IMG/VR virus record: IMGVR_UViG_3300036865_000018
Coordinates: 1 to 41,481 of that record
DNA length: 41,481 nt
Source: a virus
Direction: 5' to 3' (one strand)
Shown: positions 23,694 to 30,738 of the stretch, in pieces
Position numbering within the stretch: position 1 is the stretch's first letter
Layout of the letters: the number at the start of each line of letters is the position of its first letter
The notes under the pieces: model-generated
Databases searched by the model: none
The model's input: only the letters and a program-made list of their open reading frames with translations
What the model was told of the DNA's origin: nothing
Position numbers and translations under genes: made by a program

Positions 23694-24756
23694 GGATCCA
23701 GTCGCAGGCGTTCGAGTTGGAGACCGTCGCCGTCATCGTGAAGCCCGAGGCCGCCTTCGACGTAATGCCGACGGGATGTACGTTCGCCGCCGCCGCCGCG
23801 CTGCACGAGGTCGCAAGGCGGTAATTCGCGTCGGGCTCGTTGTTGGCGAAGGCCACCACGCAGGTCGAGGCCGCCGAAAAGGAGCAGGTGCCGCTTAGGT
23901 TGTTCGCCTTGCTCGAGGACGCCGACAGGCCACGGATGTTGGTCAGGTTGGCCCCGTTGCCGCTCGCGACGAGCGCCGAGAGGCCGTTGATGAACGTGGC
24001 GCTGGCGACGTTGAGCGTCCCGGCGCCTTGCTGCACAAGGGTCGAGGGCCCGATGTTCACGCCGCCGGTCGAGGCGATCGTGAGGAGCTGTACGTTCGAG
24101 CGCACGATGTCCATCATGCTGCCCGACGCGGCGGTGGTGTCCTGAATGCGGAGGAGCGGCGCGGTGAAGTCGAAGCCCCCGAGGCCCGCCGCGACCCGCG
24201 TGACGTAGAGGCCGGAGTAGATGTTGTTTCGGCCGAGCGTGGACCCCGCGCCAGTGATCGCGCCCTGCTGGACGTAGGCCCCGTTCGCGTAGATGGATTG
24301 CGCGACCATGCCGATATGGTCGGCGTTGACCACATCCGAGCCGCCGTCCGTGATGTTGGCGAACGAGCCGCCGTAGAAGCCGCTCGACAGGCCGCGCACG
24401 GCGGGCGTGGTCGTCGGGGTCGCGGTGCTGATGCCGGAGACCGCGATGCCCTGACCCGAGGCGACCGCGTTCACTCCGACCCCATCGACCACCGTGATCG
24501 TGAGCGCGTTGTTACTGCCGGTGGCCGAGGCCAGCGTTGTCCAGATCGCGCCATTCCAGGACTTGAGCGTGTTGCTGGTCTGGTCGAAGCACCACGTCTG
24601 CCCGGCGACGACGTTGGTGAGGGTCGTACAGTCGGCGCGCGAAAAGATCCCGACGCCTTGCGCCCATGCGGGCGGGACGTCGGGGCGCCAGAGCAGCGCG
24701 AGGAGGACTAGGCCGCCGAGACCCCCCGCGAGGAGAACGCGCCAGGTCGGCCGCAT
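23683..24756 (-). CDS. Fibre-like protein with membrane or signal N-terminus (357 aa)
   Basis: The N-terminus VLLAGGLGGLVLLALLWRPD is a signal peptide or anchor, with possible cleavage near AWAQ. The next segment (CFDQTSNTLKSWNGAIWTTL) is typical of fibre N-terminal domains. The middle is a beta-helix-like Gly/Ala/Thr sequence with IRGL and INGLSALVASGNGANLTNI repeats as in trimeric fibres. The last 70 residues are a beta-sandwich unit (FANNEPDANYRL, ITSKAASGFTMTATV, DWILVR) homologous to the start of the next gene. It lies directly after the MCP gene. Confidence 0.65.
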   Translation of the reverse strand: MRPTWRVLLAGGLGGLVLLALLWRPDVPPAWAQGVGIFSRADCTTLTNVVAGQTWCFDQTSNTLKSWNGAIWTTLASATGSNNALTITVVDGVGVNAVASGQGIAVSGISTATPTTTPAVRGLSSGFYGGSFANITDGGSDVVNADHIGMVAQSIYANGAYVQQGAITGAGSTLGRNNIYSGLYVTRVAAGLGGFDFTAPLLRIQDTTAASGSMMDIVRSNVQLLTIASTGGVNIGPSTLVQQGAGTLNVASATFINGLSALVASGNGANLTNIRGLSASSSKANNLSGTCSFSAASTCVVAFANNEPDANYRLATSCSAAAAANVHPVGITSKAASGFTMTATVSNSNACDWILVR

Positions 24757-24766
24757 CCCATCGCCA

Positions 24767-25903
24767 CTACACGCCCGACACGGAGGGCATCCCGGTCGTG
24801 ATCGTCACCGTGGAGGGCTTCACGCAGACGAACTCCAGCACCGCCACGAGCGCCCCGACATAGCCGAGTTGCATGTTCGGCAAGGTGCTCGCGAAGCCGG
24901 TGAACGCGAAGGCCGCCGCCTCGTGAATGTAGAAACTCACGTAGCGGGTGTTGAACAGGATTAACTGGCCGTCCGGCGCCAGCGGGTCGATGTAGATCGG
25001 CACGCCGCCGACCATGATCGCGGTGAACGCCCCGCGCACGCCCTGCGTGTCCTGGTCAAATCCGGTGCCCGGCGTGACGCGGTAGTTCTCGACGCCCGTG
25101 AAGTCGTTTGCGAGCTGGAGCCAGGTGCCCGGCGAGAGGACACCCATGTTCGGCATCTCGCCGCCCGCCGCGCGCGCCGCCGAGACGATCTGCGTCAGGA
25201 CGCCGAATCGCGTGCTGACGGCCGAGGTGCGGACGTTCGCGTTCCAGAACGAGTTGGCGGCGACGGTGCGGTCGATGTTGCCGTAGGTGCCCGCGCTCGC
25301 CTGCGCGATCAGCGGCCAGCCGTCGATGTTGATCGAGTTCTGGACGGCGTTCGTCCAGAGCTGCGTGGAGAGATACGCGGCGATCTGGTTCCCGGCGTCG
25401 TTCATCCGCGCCTCGAGCAGCGGAATCACGGCGGCGTTCATCTGCACGATGCCTTCCATGCCGAGGAAGGGGATCGGCACCACGACGGCCTTCAGGTTGA
25501 AGTCCGCCTCGGTGATGCCCTGCTGCACGGCGGGCTGCGTGAACGAGCCGGAGTAATCGGTGGGCTGCGCGGTCACGAACGGCGAGCCTTGGACTGGGAC
25601 CGTGATGGACGACACGCCGCCGCTCGCGGTCTGTGCGTTGGCGAGGCCCGCCGCGAGCACCGGGGTCGCAGAGTAGATTTGCACGATCGCTTTCGGGATG
25701 AACGCGCGCCGGGTGACGGCGTTCAACTCGGTGCCGATCGCGCCGGTCGGCACGATGCCAGAGCCGAGGAGGATGCCGACGCCGATCAGGAGACCGGCCG
25801 CGACATGCCACCAGGAGGAATCCCCGCCGCCGAGGGTCGCCGCGTGGGCGAAGGTCGGCACCGTGAGCAGAAGGAGCGTGGCGAACAGTGCGCGGCGAAT
25901 CAT
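24767..25903 (-). CDS. Major capsid protein (HK97-fold candidate) with Sec signal peptide and second hydrophobic segment
   Basis: 378 residues. From about 75 the sequence reads as a phage coat protein: TASGGVSSITVPVQG, an ITEADFNLKAVVVPIPFLGM region, PLLEARMNDAGNQIAAYLST (spine-helix-like), VLSPGTWLQLANDF, PIYIDPLAPDGQLILFN, and a closing LGYVGALVAVLEFVCVKPST. It starts at ATG 25903 with a strong SD (AGGAGG, 7 nt spacing). That start adds a Sec signal peptide (MIRRALFATLLLLTVPTFAH, cleavage near AHA-A) and a second hydrophobic stretch (WWHVAAGLLIGVGILLGSGI, 31-50). The only nearby alternative, GTG at residue 51, has no SD. Signal peptides are not expected on tailed-phage coat proteins. Confidence 0.8.
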   Translation of the reverse strand: MIRRALFATLLLLTVPTFAHAATLGGGDSSWWHVAAGLLIGVGILLGSGIVPTGAIGTELNAVTRRAFIPKAIVQIYSATPVLAAGLANAQTASGGVSSITVPVQGSPFVTAQPTDYSGSFTQPAVQQGITEADFNLKAVVVPIPFLGMEGIVQMNAAVIPLLEARMNDAGNQIAAYLSTQLWTNAVQNSINIDGWPLIAQASAGTYGNIDRTVAANSFWNANVRTSAVSTRFGVLTQIVSAARAAGGEMPNMGVLSPGTWLQLANDFTGVENYRVTPGTGFDQDTQGVRGAFTAIMVGGVPIYIDPLAPDGQLILFNTRYVSFYIHEAAAFAFTGFASTLPNMQLGYVGALVAVLEFVCVKPSTVTITTGMPSVSGV

Positions 25904-26124
25904 CAGGCAACCTCCTGGGGCGTAGTAAGAGGACCAGCGTGGTCAATGGTCTGCCCGTAGCATCGGGCGCCATACATCAGGGCATCCCACGCCGGGAACG
26001 CGACGCGGAGCGTGCGACCATCGTCCAGTTCGACCGCGAGCGTGACGAGATATTGCATCCCGGCGATGGCGGGGCCAGGCGTCAGCCCGAGACACCGCTT
26101 CGGGATGATCGCGTCATCCGTCAT
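25903..26124 (-). CDS. Small hypothetical protein before the coat gene (73 aa)
   Basis: ATG 26124 overlaps the Wzy-like stop (ATGA) and its stop overlaps the coat start by one base. Mixed strands (AGMQYLVTLAVELDDGRTLR) and no signal peptide. A head accessory protein is possible from position; no family recognised. Confidence 0.55.
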   Translation of the reverse strand: MTDDAIIPKRCLGLTPGPAIAGMQYLVTLAVELDDGRTLRVAFPAWDALMYGARCYGQTIDHAGPLTTPQEVA

Positions 26125-27275
26125 GCCATCTCCTGGGAAGCATGGGGGGTGGCGAGCCCGATCAGGACGAGACCGAGCAGCGCGACACTGACAACCTGAA
26201 AGGTGAAGAACGTGGCCGAGGCGACGGCGAGCGCGACCAGACACGCGCCGACCATCGGGTCTCGGAACATCGTGCGGTGATGCCAGAGCCAGCCCGCGAG
26301 CAGCGACGCACCGAGCAGGCCGTAGTTATAGAGCCATTGGATGTACTCGTTATGGGCCTGGGCGAACACTTCGCGGGTCGGCAGGACGTTGTACTTCTTC
26401 TGCAAGAGCCCGACGCGCGGGAGCCATTCCCCGTTGCCGGTGATCAGGTGCGTGGATTGCCACGCGAGGAGCTTGTCGCCGGCCCAGAGATCCCAGAGCG
26501 CCAGTCGCCAGACGGCGATGCGCGCGCTCACGGTTGAGGGGATGTTCCACTGCTGAATGTGGACGTAGTAGTAGGCGAAGCCTGCGAGGATGGCCCCGAC
26601 CAGCACGCCGGTCAGATACCAATTCTTGTGGTACCGCACGAGGAGCCCCGCGCAGAGGGCGGCAATCGCGCCGATCGAGTGGCCCTGGAGCACGAGCGCG
26701 ATCGAGAAGGGCAAGGCCCACCACGGGATCAGCGGCGCGACGATGGCGACATACGCGGTCGCGGAATCGACCGTGCCGAGCGTGCCGTACAAGCCGAGCT
26801 GATGATGGGCAGCCCCCGTGCCGCCGACGAGCCCGCGCCCGCCCCAGAAGACGTCGTAGCCGAGGAACTGGAGCAGCAGGTACGAGGTCTGAAAGACACC
26901 CGCCGCTGCGATCAGCGAGACCGCCAGCGGCTTCTTCTCGGCGGGGATGTGGCGCATGGCCCAGAGCAGGAGCGCCCCGCCCAGGAAGACGATGCGATGC
27001 GTGATGTCGATGGTGCCGCCCCAGAGGAACGTCGTGGCGCCGACCGTGAAGACGGCGCACCCGAGCCAGGCGTCACGTTCGCCCACGAGCGCCGCGACGA
27101 TCCCGAAGGCGATGAACCAGAACGTCTGCATGTGCCAGATGTCGATGCCTTGCGCGGAGTCCGAATAGGGCGGCAGACCGAGCCACGGAGCCCGATAGGC
27201 GAGGATCGTGAACCAGGTGACCAGGGGGGCGAGGACCGCCCCCCCGACCGGGATCATCCAGAGGCGATTGGTCAA
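26121..27275 (-). CDS. O-antigen polymerase/ligase-like polytopic membrane protein (Wzy/WaaL superfamily)
   Basis: 384 residues with about ten hydrophobic helices from the start. The C-terminal half has the Wzy/WaaL pattern: a loop with ITGNGEWLPRVGLLQ, then FAQAHNEYIQWLYNYGLLGA, where His-Asn before a helix matches the conserved HN.ylq.l...Gl.G motif, followed by further helices. Family members polymerise O-antigen or ligate it to lipid A-core. The start is TTG 27275, preferred because GGGGAG lies 6-7 nt upstream and the later ATG has no SD. Phage Wzy-like proteins are known in serotype conversion, but one inside a head operon is unusual. Confidence 0.65.
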   Translation of the reverse strand: MTNRLWMIPVGGAVLAPLVTWFTILAYRAPWLGLPPYSDSAQGIDIWHMQTFWFIAFGIVAALVGERDAWLGCAVFTVGATTFLWGGTIDITHRIVFLGGALLLWAMRHIPAEKKPLAVSLIAAAGVFQTSYLLLQFLGYDVFWGGRGLVGGTGAAHHQLGLYGTLGTVDSATAYVAIVAPLIPWWALPFSIALVLQGHSIGAIAALCAGLLVRYHKNWYLTGVLVGAILAGFAYYYVHIQQWNIPSTVSARIAVWRLALWDLWAGDKLLAWQSTHLITGNGEWLPRVGLLQKKYNVLPTREVFAQAHNEYIQWLYNYGLLGASLLAGWLWHHRTMFRDPMVGACLVALAVASATFFTFQVVSVALLGLVLIGLATPHASQEMA

Positions 27276-27278
27276 CCG

Positions 27279-28019
27279 CTACTCCCCGACCTTCAGGAGG
27301 CGGCTAAAGAGCGTCCACATGTTGGCCGAGTTCGCCGACGTCCAGCGCCCGACGACGTTGAACCGGGTCGGCGAGGCGAAGTTGACGCCCGCGATCACCG
27401 AGGAGTTGACGACCGTCTCCGTGCCCGACGAGTTCACGTAGGCGAAGCGCGCGGTCAGGAAGGCGTTGTTGGTCGAGTTCGGCGACGCGGTGCCGGTCGC
27501 GAACGGCACGATATACACGTCGAGGCGCGCGAGAGTGCCGGGGCCCGCGATCGCGCCGACCACGCCGATGTTGTTCAGCGTCAAGGTCGCGGTGCCACCG
27601 CCCGTGCTCGGGGGCGCGATGCCGTCATTGAGGTTCACGCCGATATTCAGGAAGGTGCCCGCGCCCCCCGCGAGGAGGCCGACCGCGCGGAAGTGCAGGG
27701 GTTGCGGCACGTTCCAGAGGGCGCCGGTGGGATTGATCCCCGCTGTCCCCGCCTGGTTGCCCGACGTGAAGATGTTCGTGGCGACGTTGCCGACCGCCGA
27801 GGCCGTCGCGACGTAGGCGGCCGGGATGATGTACTGGAACACCGAGACTTCGGACGTGGAGTTGACCGCCGTCACCGAGGCGTCCGAATAGATCAGCGTC
27901 CCGGAGGGGCCGACGATCGGAAAGACCGACTGCGCGCCGACGGGCGCGGCGGTCAGCGGCGGCAGAACCAGCGCCGCGATGAGCACGAGTGCCAGATACC
28001 GGAGCACGGTCTGCCGCAT
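27279..28019 (-). CDS. Secreted protein between scaffold and coat genes, possible decoration protein (246 aa)
   Basis: ATG 28019 is 9 nt after AAGGAG, so it is preferred over ATG 28028, which touches the SD. The N-terminus VLRYLALVLIAALVLPPLTA is a Sec signal peptide (cleavage near VGA-Q). The mature protein is Gly/Ala/Thr-rich and beta-type (TATLTLNNIGVVGAIAG, LDVYIVPFATGT). Order is scaffold, this gene, Wzy-like, small gene, coat, which suggests a head-surface or decoration protein. No named family recognised. Confidence 0.6.
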   Translation of the reverse strand: MRQTVLRYLALVLIAALVLPPLTAAPVGAQSVFPIVGPSGTLIYSDASVTAVNSTSEVSVFQYIIPAAYVATASAVGNVATNIFTSGNQAGTAGINPTGALWNVPQPLHFRAVGLLAGGAGTFLNIGVNLNDGIAPPSTGGGTATLTLNNIGVVGAIAGPGTLARLDVYIVPFATGTASPNSTNNAFLTARFAYVNSSGTETVVNSSVIAGVNFASPTRFNVVGRWTSANSANMWTLFSRLLKVGE

Positions 28020-28035
28020 GGTGGTCATCTCCTTG

Positions 28036-28596
28036 TTAGGCCCACTTGTCGCCACGGCCGGCCGCGAAATCCGCGTGGATCTCATCGACGCGCCGCTTGG
28101 TCACTCGATCGAGCACGCTGCGATTGCCGAGATCGCCGAACGCGGGCTTGAGCCAGCCGGTCTCGTCGCCGCCCGCGCCGCCGAGTCCCGGCACTTCCAT
28201 CGAGTACGAGGTGGCGCGCGGGGCGGCCACTTGGTTGCGCGTGCGATAGACGAGCGCGGCGTCTTCGTAGGTGCCGATGTACCGCTCACCCATGATCTTC
28301 TCGACCTCCGCGACCTCCTCGGGCTTGATCCGGAGCGTGGGGTCGTTCTGAATGCGCTCAATGGAGGCGTCCCGCGACCGCGCAGCGCGCTCCTTCGCGA
28401 TGTCCTGCTTGAACTCTTCGCGCGCCTTGGTGATCTCGGCCACGCCCTGATCGACGGTCTTCTTCGCCGCCACGCGGGCGTGCACGCCGGGGTAGACCGT
28501 CTCGGCGGCCTTGTCGAGGACCGCCTTGACCTCGGGGTCCGCTTCGTAGAGTCGCGAGGCGAGCTCGCCCATTTCCTTGAGCTGCTTCTCGTCCAT
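28036..28596 (-). CDS. Scaffolding-like protein (186 aa)
   Basis: A soluble, charged, helical protein with coiled-coil stretches (ELASRLYEADPEVKAVLDKA, ITKAREEFKQDIAKERAARS) and a less ordered Gly-rich C-terminal part. It lies after the portal block and before the coat gene, where scaffolding proteins usually occur. Its start overlaps the upstream stop (TGATG). No protease domain is visible. Assignment from composition and order. Confidence 0.55.
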   Translation of the reverse strand: MDEKQLKEMGELASRLYEADPEVKAVLDKAAETVYPGVHARVAAKKTVDQGVAEITKAREEFKQDIAKERAARSRDASIERIQNDPTLRIKPEEVAEVEKIMGERYIGTYEDAALVYRTRNQVAAPRATSYSMEVPGLGGAGGDETGWLKPAFGDLGNRSVLDRVTKRRVDEIHADFAAGRGDKWA

Positions 28597-28787
28597 CAGG
28601 GCGCCTCCGGAGCGCGAAGCACGTGGTCGTGCTGCGCGCAGTAGTCGCGGGGATTCTCGGGGTCAGCGGCCGCCGCCGCGCAGTCCGGGCAGGTGTCGGC
28701 CGGATGGTCGCCGACCTTGATCTGCTTGTTGGGACCGCCGACGTTCAGGTGGAGCGCGCCGGGCTTGTCCTTGGGGTCGTAGACCAC
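28596..28787 (-). CDS. Small zinc-ribbon-like protein (63 aa)
   Basis: GTG 28787 overlaps the previous TAG by one base. The product contains CPDC, then CAQH some 15 residues later, a possible zinc site, and a basic N-terminal half (KPGALHLNVGGPNKQIKVG). It lies between two small virion-region genes. Function unknown. Confidence 0.6.
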   Translation of the reverse strand: MVYDPKDKPGALHLNVGGPNKQIKVGDHPADTCPDCAAAAADPENPRDYCAQHDHVLRAPEAP

Positions 28788-29035
28788 TAGTCGTTCTCGC
28801 GCGAGGACTTGTGGACCATCTTCGTGCTGGTCGGCTTCTCGACCCGCGCGATGTTGGCCTGGGGCGACTGCGCGAACGAGTGATTGCCGCCCTCTTTGTT
28901 CCAGATTCCCGGCCCGGAGATCCCGCCGATTTCATAGAAACGCGGGGGATTCGCCATCCGGCCGTTGGTCATCGACTTGTCGCGGGGGTCGCGGATCGGA
29001 TAGTTGTCTGGGCTGACCAGTCCTGGGGCTGCCAT
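28787..29035 (-). CDS. Small hypothetical protein (82 aa)
   Basis: ATG 29035 with AGGAG upstream is preferred over GTG 29038. The product is hydrophilic and probably partly extended (MAAPGLVSPDNYPIRDPRDK, FAQSPQANIARVEKPTSTK). No family recognised. Confidence 0.55.
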   Translation of the reverse strand: MAAPGLVSPDNYPIRDPRDKSMTNGRMANPPRFYEIGGISGPGIWNKEGGNHSFAQSPQANIARVEKPTSTKMVHKSSREND

Positions 29036-29044
29036 CACACTCTC

Positions 29045-29437
29045 CTATGCCGCGCCGGGAAGGCCCTGCGAGGCTTGATGCTGCTTGATTGCTGCTTGAA
29101 ACTTGTCGCCCTGCATCGGCGTCGGTTGCTGGACGCCGGGGATCGACTCGCCCATCACCTTCAGTTGCTGGCGCTGGAGATCCGGCTCCGCGCGCCCGAA
29201 TCGCTTGCGGAGCTTCACGATCATGCTCAGGAGTTCGCGCCCATCCTCGGTCGTCGTCCCCCCGAGCATCCCCGCCGCCTGCTCCAGCTGATCGAGGCCG
29301 AGATTCGCCTTAATCCGGCCCTGCATCATCCGGCCCGACTGGATCGGCGGGACGGTGGCGGGCGCGGTCGGCCCCGGTGGCACCTGGGGCGGCGGCGTCG
29401 GCATCGGGGGCGCAGCAGCGCCCGGCATGTCAGGCAT
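29045..29437 (-). CDS. Virion-region hypothetical protein (130 aa)
   Basis: A Pro-rich N-terminus (about 1-35) is followed by a helical part (IKANLGLDQLEQAAGMLG, LLSMIVKLRKRFGRAEPDLQ). No signal peptide. A flexible Pro-rich arm on a helical body is common in head-completion and accessory proteins, but the function is unknown. Confidence 0.6.
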   Translation of the reverse strand: MPDMPGAAAPPMPTPPPQVPPGPTAPATVPPIQSGRMMQGRIKANLGLDQLEQAAGMLGGTTTEDGRELLSMIVKLRKRFGRAEPDLQRQQLKVMGESIPGVQQPTPMQGDKFQAAIKQHQASQGLPGAA

Positions 29438-29545
29438 TCATTTCCTCGACGTGCGCTGAGCCCGGCGTCCCGTGTGGCGGCGAAGTCTGGCCTTGTACAG
29501 GTTCTTTCTCGCCGCGCGCGCGTGCGCCGGGCTCAGGCGGGCCAC
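29438..29545 (-). CDS. Possible tiny Arg-rich peptide (35 aa)
   Basis: A GTG at 29545 opens 35 codons with about a third Arg/Lys (ARAARKNLYKARLRRHTGRR), closing directly before the next start (TGAATG). It fits exactly between its neighbours, but SD support is weak. It might bind DNA or RNA. Confidence 0.4.
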   Translation of the reverse strand: MARLSPAHARAARKNLYKARLRRHTGRRAQRTSRK

Positions 29546-29547
29546 GC

Positions 29548-29604
29548 CTACTTGCGCCGGCCGCGCCGCTTGCGCCGATACGCCACGAGTTCCTTCGTGA
29601 ACAT
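29548..29604 (-). CDS. Possible tiny basic peptide (18 aa), first gene of the left operon
   Basis: The ATG at 29604 has an ideal SD (AAGGAGG, 6 nt spacing) and encodes MFTKELVAYRRKRRGRRK. Such a short product might be a leader peptide for coupling translation of the next gene rather than a functional protein. Confidence 0.4.
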   Translation of the reverse strand: MFTKELVAYRRKRRGRRK

Positions 29605-29710
29605 CAGCAGCCTCCTTCGAGTCCGCTTCCCCTGGTGGGGGCGGGCCGCAGATTTAACGACGGCGCTATCGTGGGCGTGGTGGTACGTTCTTGACTAGCC
29701 ATAGAAAGGT
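29605..29710. promoter_or_regulatory. Divergent intergenic region between left operon and plus-strand cassette
   Basis: About 106 non-coding bases separate divergent genes, so promoters for both directions are expected. I see possible weak elements (TTGACT near 29690 on the plus strand, TTAAAT on the minus strand), but no convincing -35/-10 pair. Confidence 0.4.
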
Positions 29711-29902
29711 GTGGCAGCATTCCCGATGGCGGTGAAAGCACAGACTCTGGCAGATCGGAAAGACTTGGCGATGCGCGACGTGATTCGTGTCGCCCTCGCC
29801 GAGCACAAGGGCAATCGGGCGCGGACGGCGCGCGCGCTCGGGATCGAGCGGTATTACCTCTTGAAACTGATTAAACGGTACGGACTCAAGGGGGCGGTGT
29901 GA
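29711..29902 (+). CDS. Fis-type HTH DNA-binding protein (63 aa)
   Basis: The C-terminal 40 residues (VALAEHKGNRARTARALGIE then YYLLKLIKRYGL) match the Fis/NtrC C-terminal helix-turn-helix (HTH_8), which binds DNA as a dimer. The start could be GTG 29711 or ATG 29726; neither has a well-placed SD. It lies next to the divergent promoter region, so it may regulate the left operon. The target is inference. Confidence 0.75.
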   Translation: MAAFPMAVKAQTLADRKDLAMRDVIRVALAEHKGNRARTARALGIERYYLLKLIKRYGLKGAV

Positions 29903-30018
29903 TGGACCTCGGGAAAGAACTCCGAGAATTACAGGTCGAGCCGGTCGAATGGCCCGCGCAGACTCCGGTGCCGCAGAAGGTCGAGGAGCAGGAGCCGGTC
30001 GAGGTGGAGGAGGAGTAG
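29902..30018 (+). CDS. Small acidic protein (38 aa)
   Basis: Starts MDLGKELRELQVEPVEWPAQ at an overlapping ATG (TGATG) and ends in a Glu-rich tail. AAGGGGG lies upstream. Small acidic peptides with this type of start are common in phages. Function unknown. Confidence 0.55.
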   Translation: MDLGKELRELQVEPVEWPAQTPVPQKVEEQEPVEVEEE

Positions 30019-30735
30019 GTGGCGCAGGGGCTCCCGGACCCGAACCAGCCGCGCAACGCCGACTTTTACCGAGAGGTCGAGGAGTATTTGACCAAGCGGT
30101 ACGGGAAGGCGAAGCAATGGAGCCTCGCCGACCTGATGAAAGCGGCGCAGAACTTCGCGCTCAAGGGGGTCACGTCGAGAGTGCCATACTCGATGACCGC
30201 CACTGAGGCTCAGGATCTCATAAAGATTATGCAGGGGGGGCTTATGGCAACACTGTCGCCTTACCCGGGATCTCTCCCCGCACACTACGCGCCACCGCCG
30301 AAACCCGAGCCCTCGATGATCGCGGGGCCCATCATCGCATGGCGACTCTGGAAGATTCGGCAGGACGGGATTCTCCTCTCGGTGGCGATGAATGTCGCAT
30401 GGCCTGCGGGGGCGCCGCTGGAGGGAATCCAAGAGCAGACGGGCTACTCCGGAGTCGTCACCCGCGTCGCCACGAACAATTCAGCGGGTGTCTACGCGAT
30501 GAAAACCCGCGAGCACCTGGCCGGACAGGAGTACGGGCGCGATTGCCTCGTCGGTCAGGTGGCGCTCTGGGGAAAGGTGATCGAGCACGAGAAGGGCTAT
30601 CGTGCGGAGTTCGCCTATCCGGTGATGATCGACTTGGAAGTGAAGTCGCCGATGCCGGGATTCCCGCGCCCGAAGCGTCGGAGTGATCTTGCGCGGATGA
30701 TTCGGGAGAACTACGGGTGCGAGGTGAGGGAGTGA
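30019..30735 (+). CDS. Conserved hypothetical protein, two domains (238 aa)
   Basis: GTG 30019 follows a GGAGGAGGAG SD. N-terminal part (1-75): helical, RNADFYREVEEYLTKRYGKA. C-terminal part (from about 95): IAWRLWKIRQDGILLSVAMN then CLVGQVALWGKVIEHEKGYR and AEFAYPVMI, a pattern I recall from small uncharacterised bacterial and phage proteins (W, Cys/Gly and GYRAE signature). A G-rich stretch before the internal ATG at 30244 could allow a shorter product. Function unknown. Confidence 0.6.
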   Translation: MAQGLPDPNQPRNADFYREVEEYLTKRYGKAKQWSLADLMKAAQNFALKGVTSRVPYSMTATEAQDLIKIMQGGLMATLSPYPGSLPAHYAPPPKPEPSMIAGPIIAWRLWKIRQDGILLSVAMNVAWPAGAPLEGIQEQTGYSGVVTRVATNNSAGVYAMKTREHLAGQEYGRDCLVGQVALWGKVIEHEKGYRAEFAYPVMIDLEVKSPMPGFPRPKRRSDLARMIRENYGCEVRE

Positions 30736-30738
30736 GGG

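Noticed and set aside
21015-23741. 908-codon plus-strand ORF opposite the nozzle and adaptor genes
   Set aside because: Extreme Arg/Asp/Gly/Glu composition and clear coding sequence on the other strand mark it as a shadow.
26559-28151. 530-codon plus-strand ORF opposite the Wzy-like and decoration-like genes
   Set aside because: Long Arg/Glu/Asp runs show it is the antisense shadow of real minus-strand genes in GC-rich sequence.
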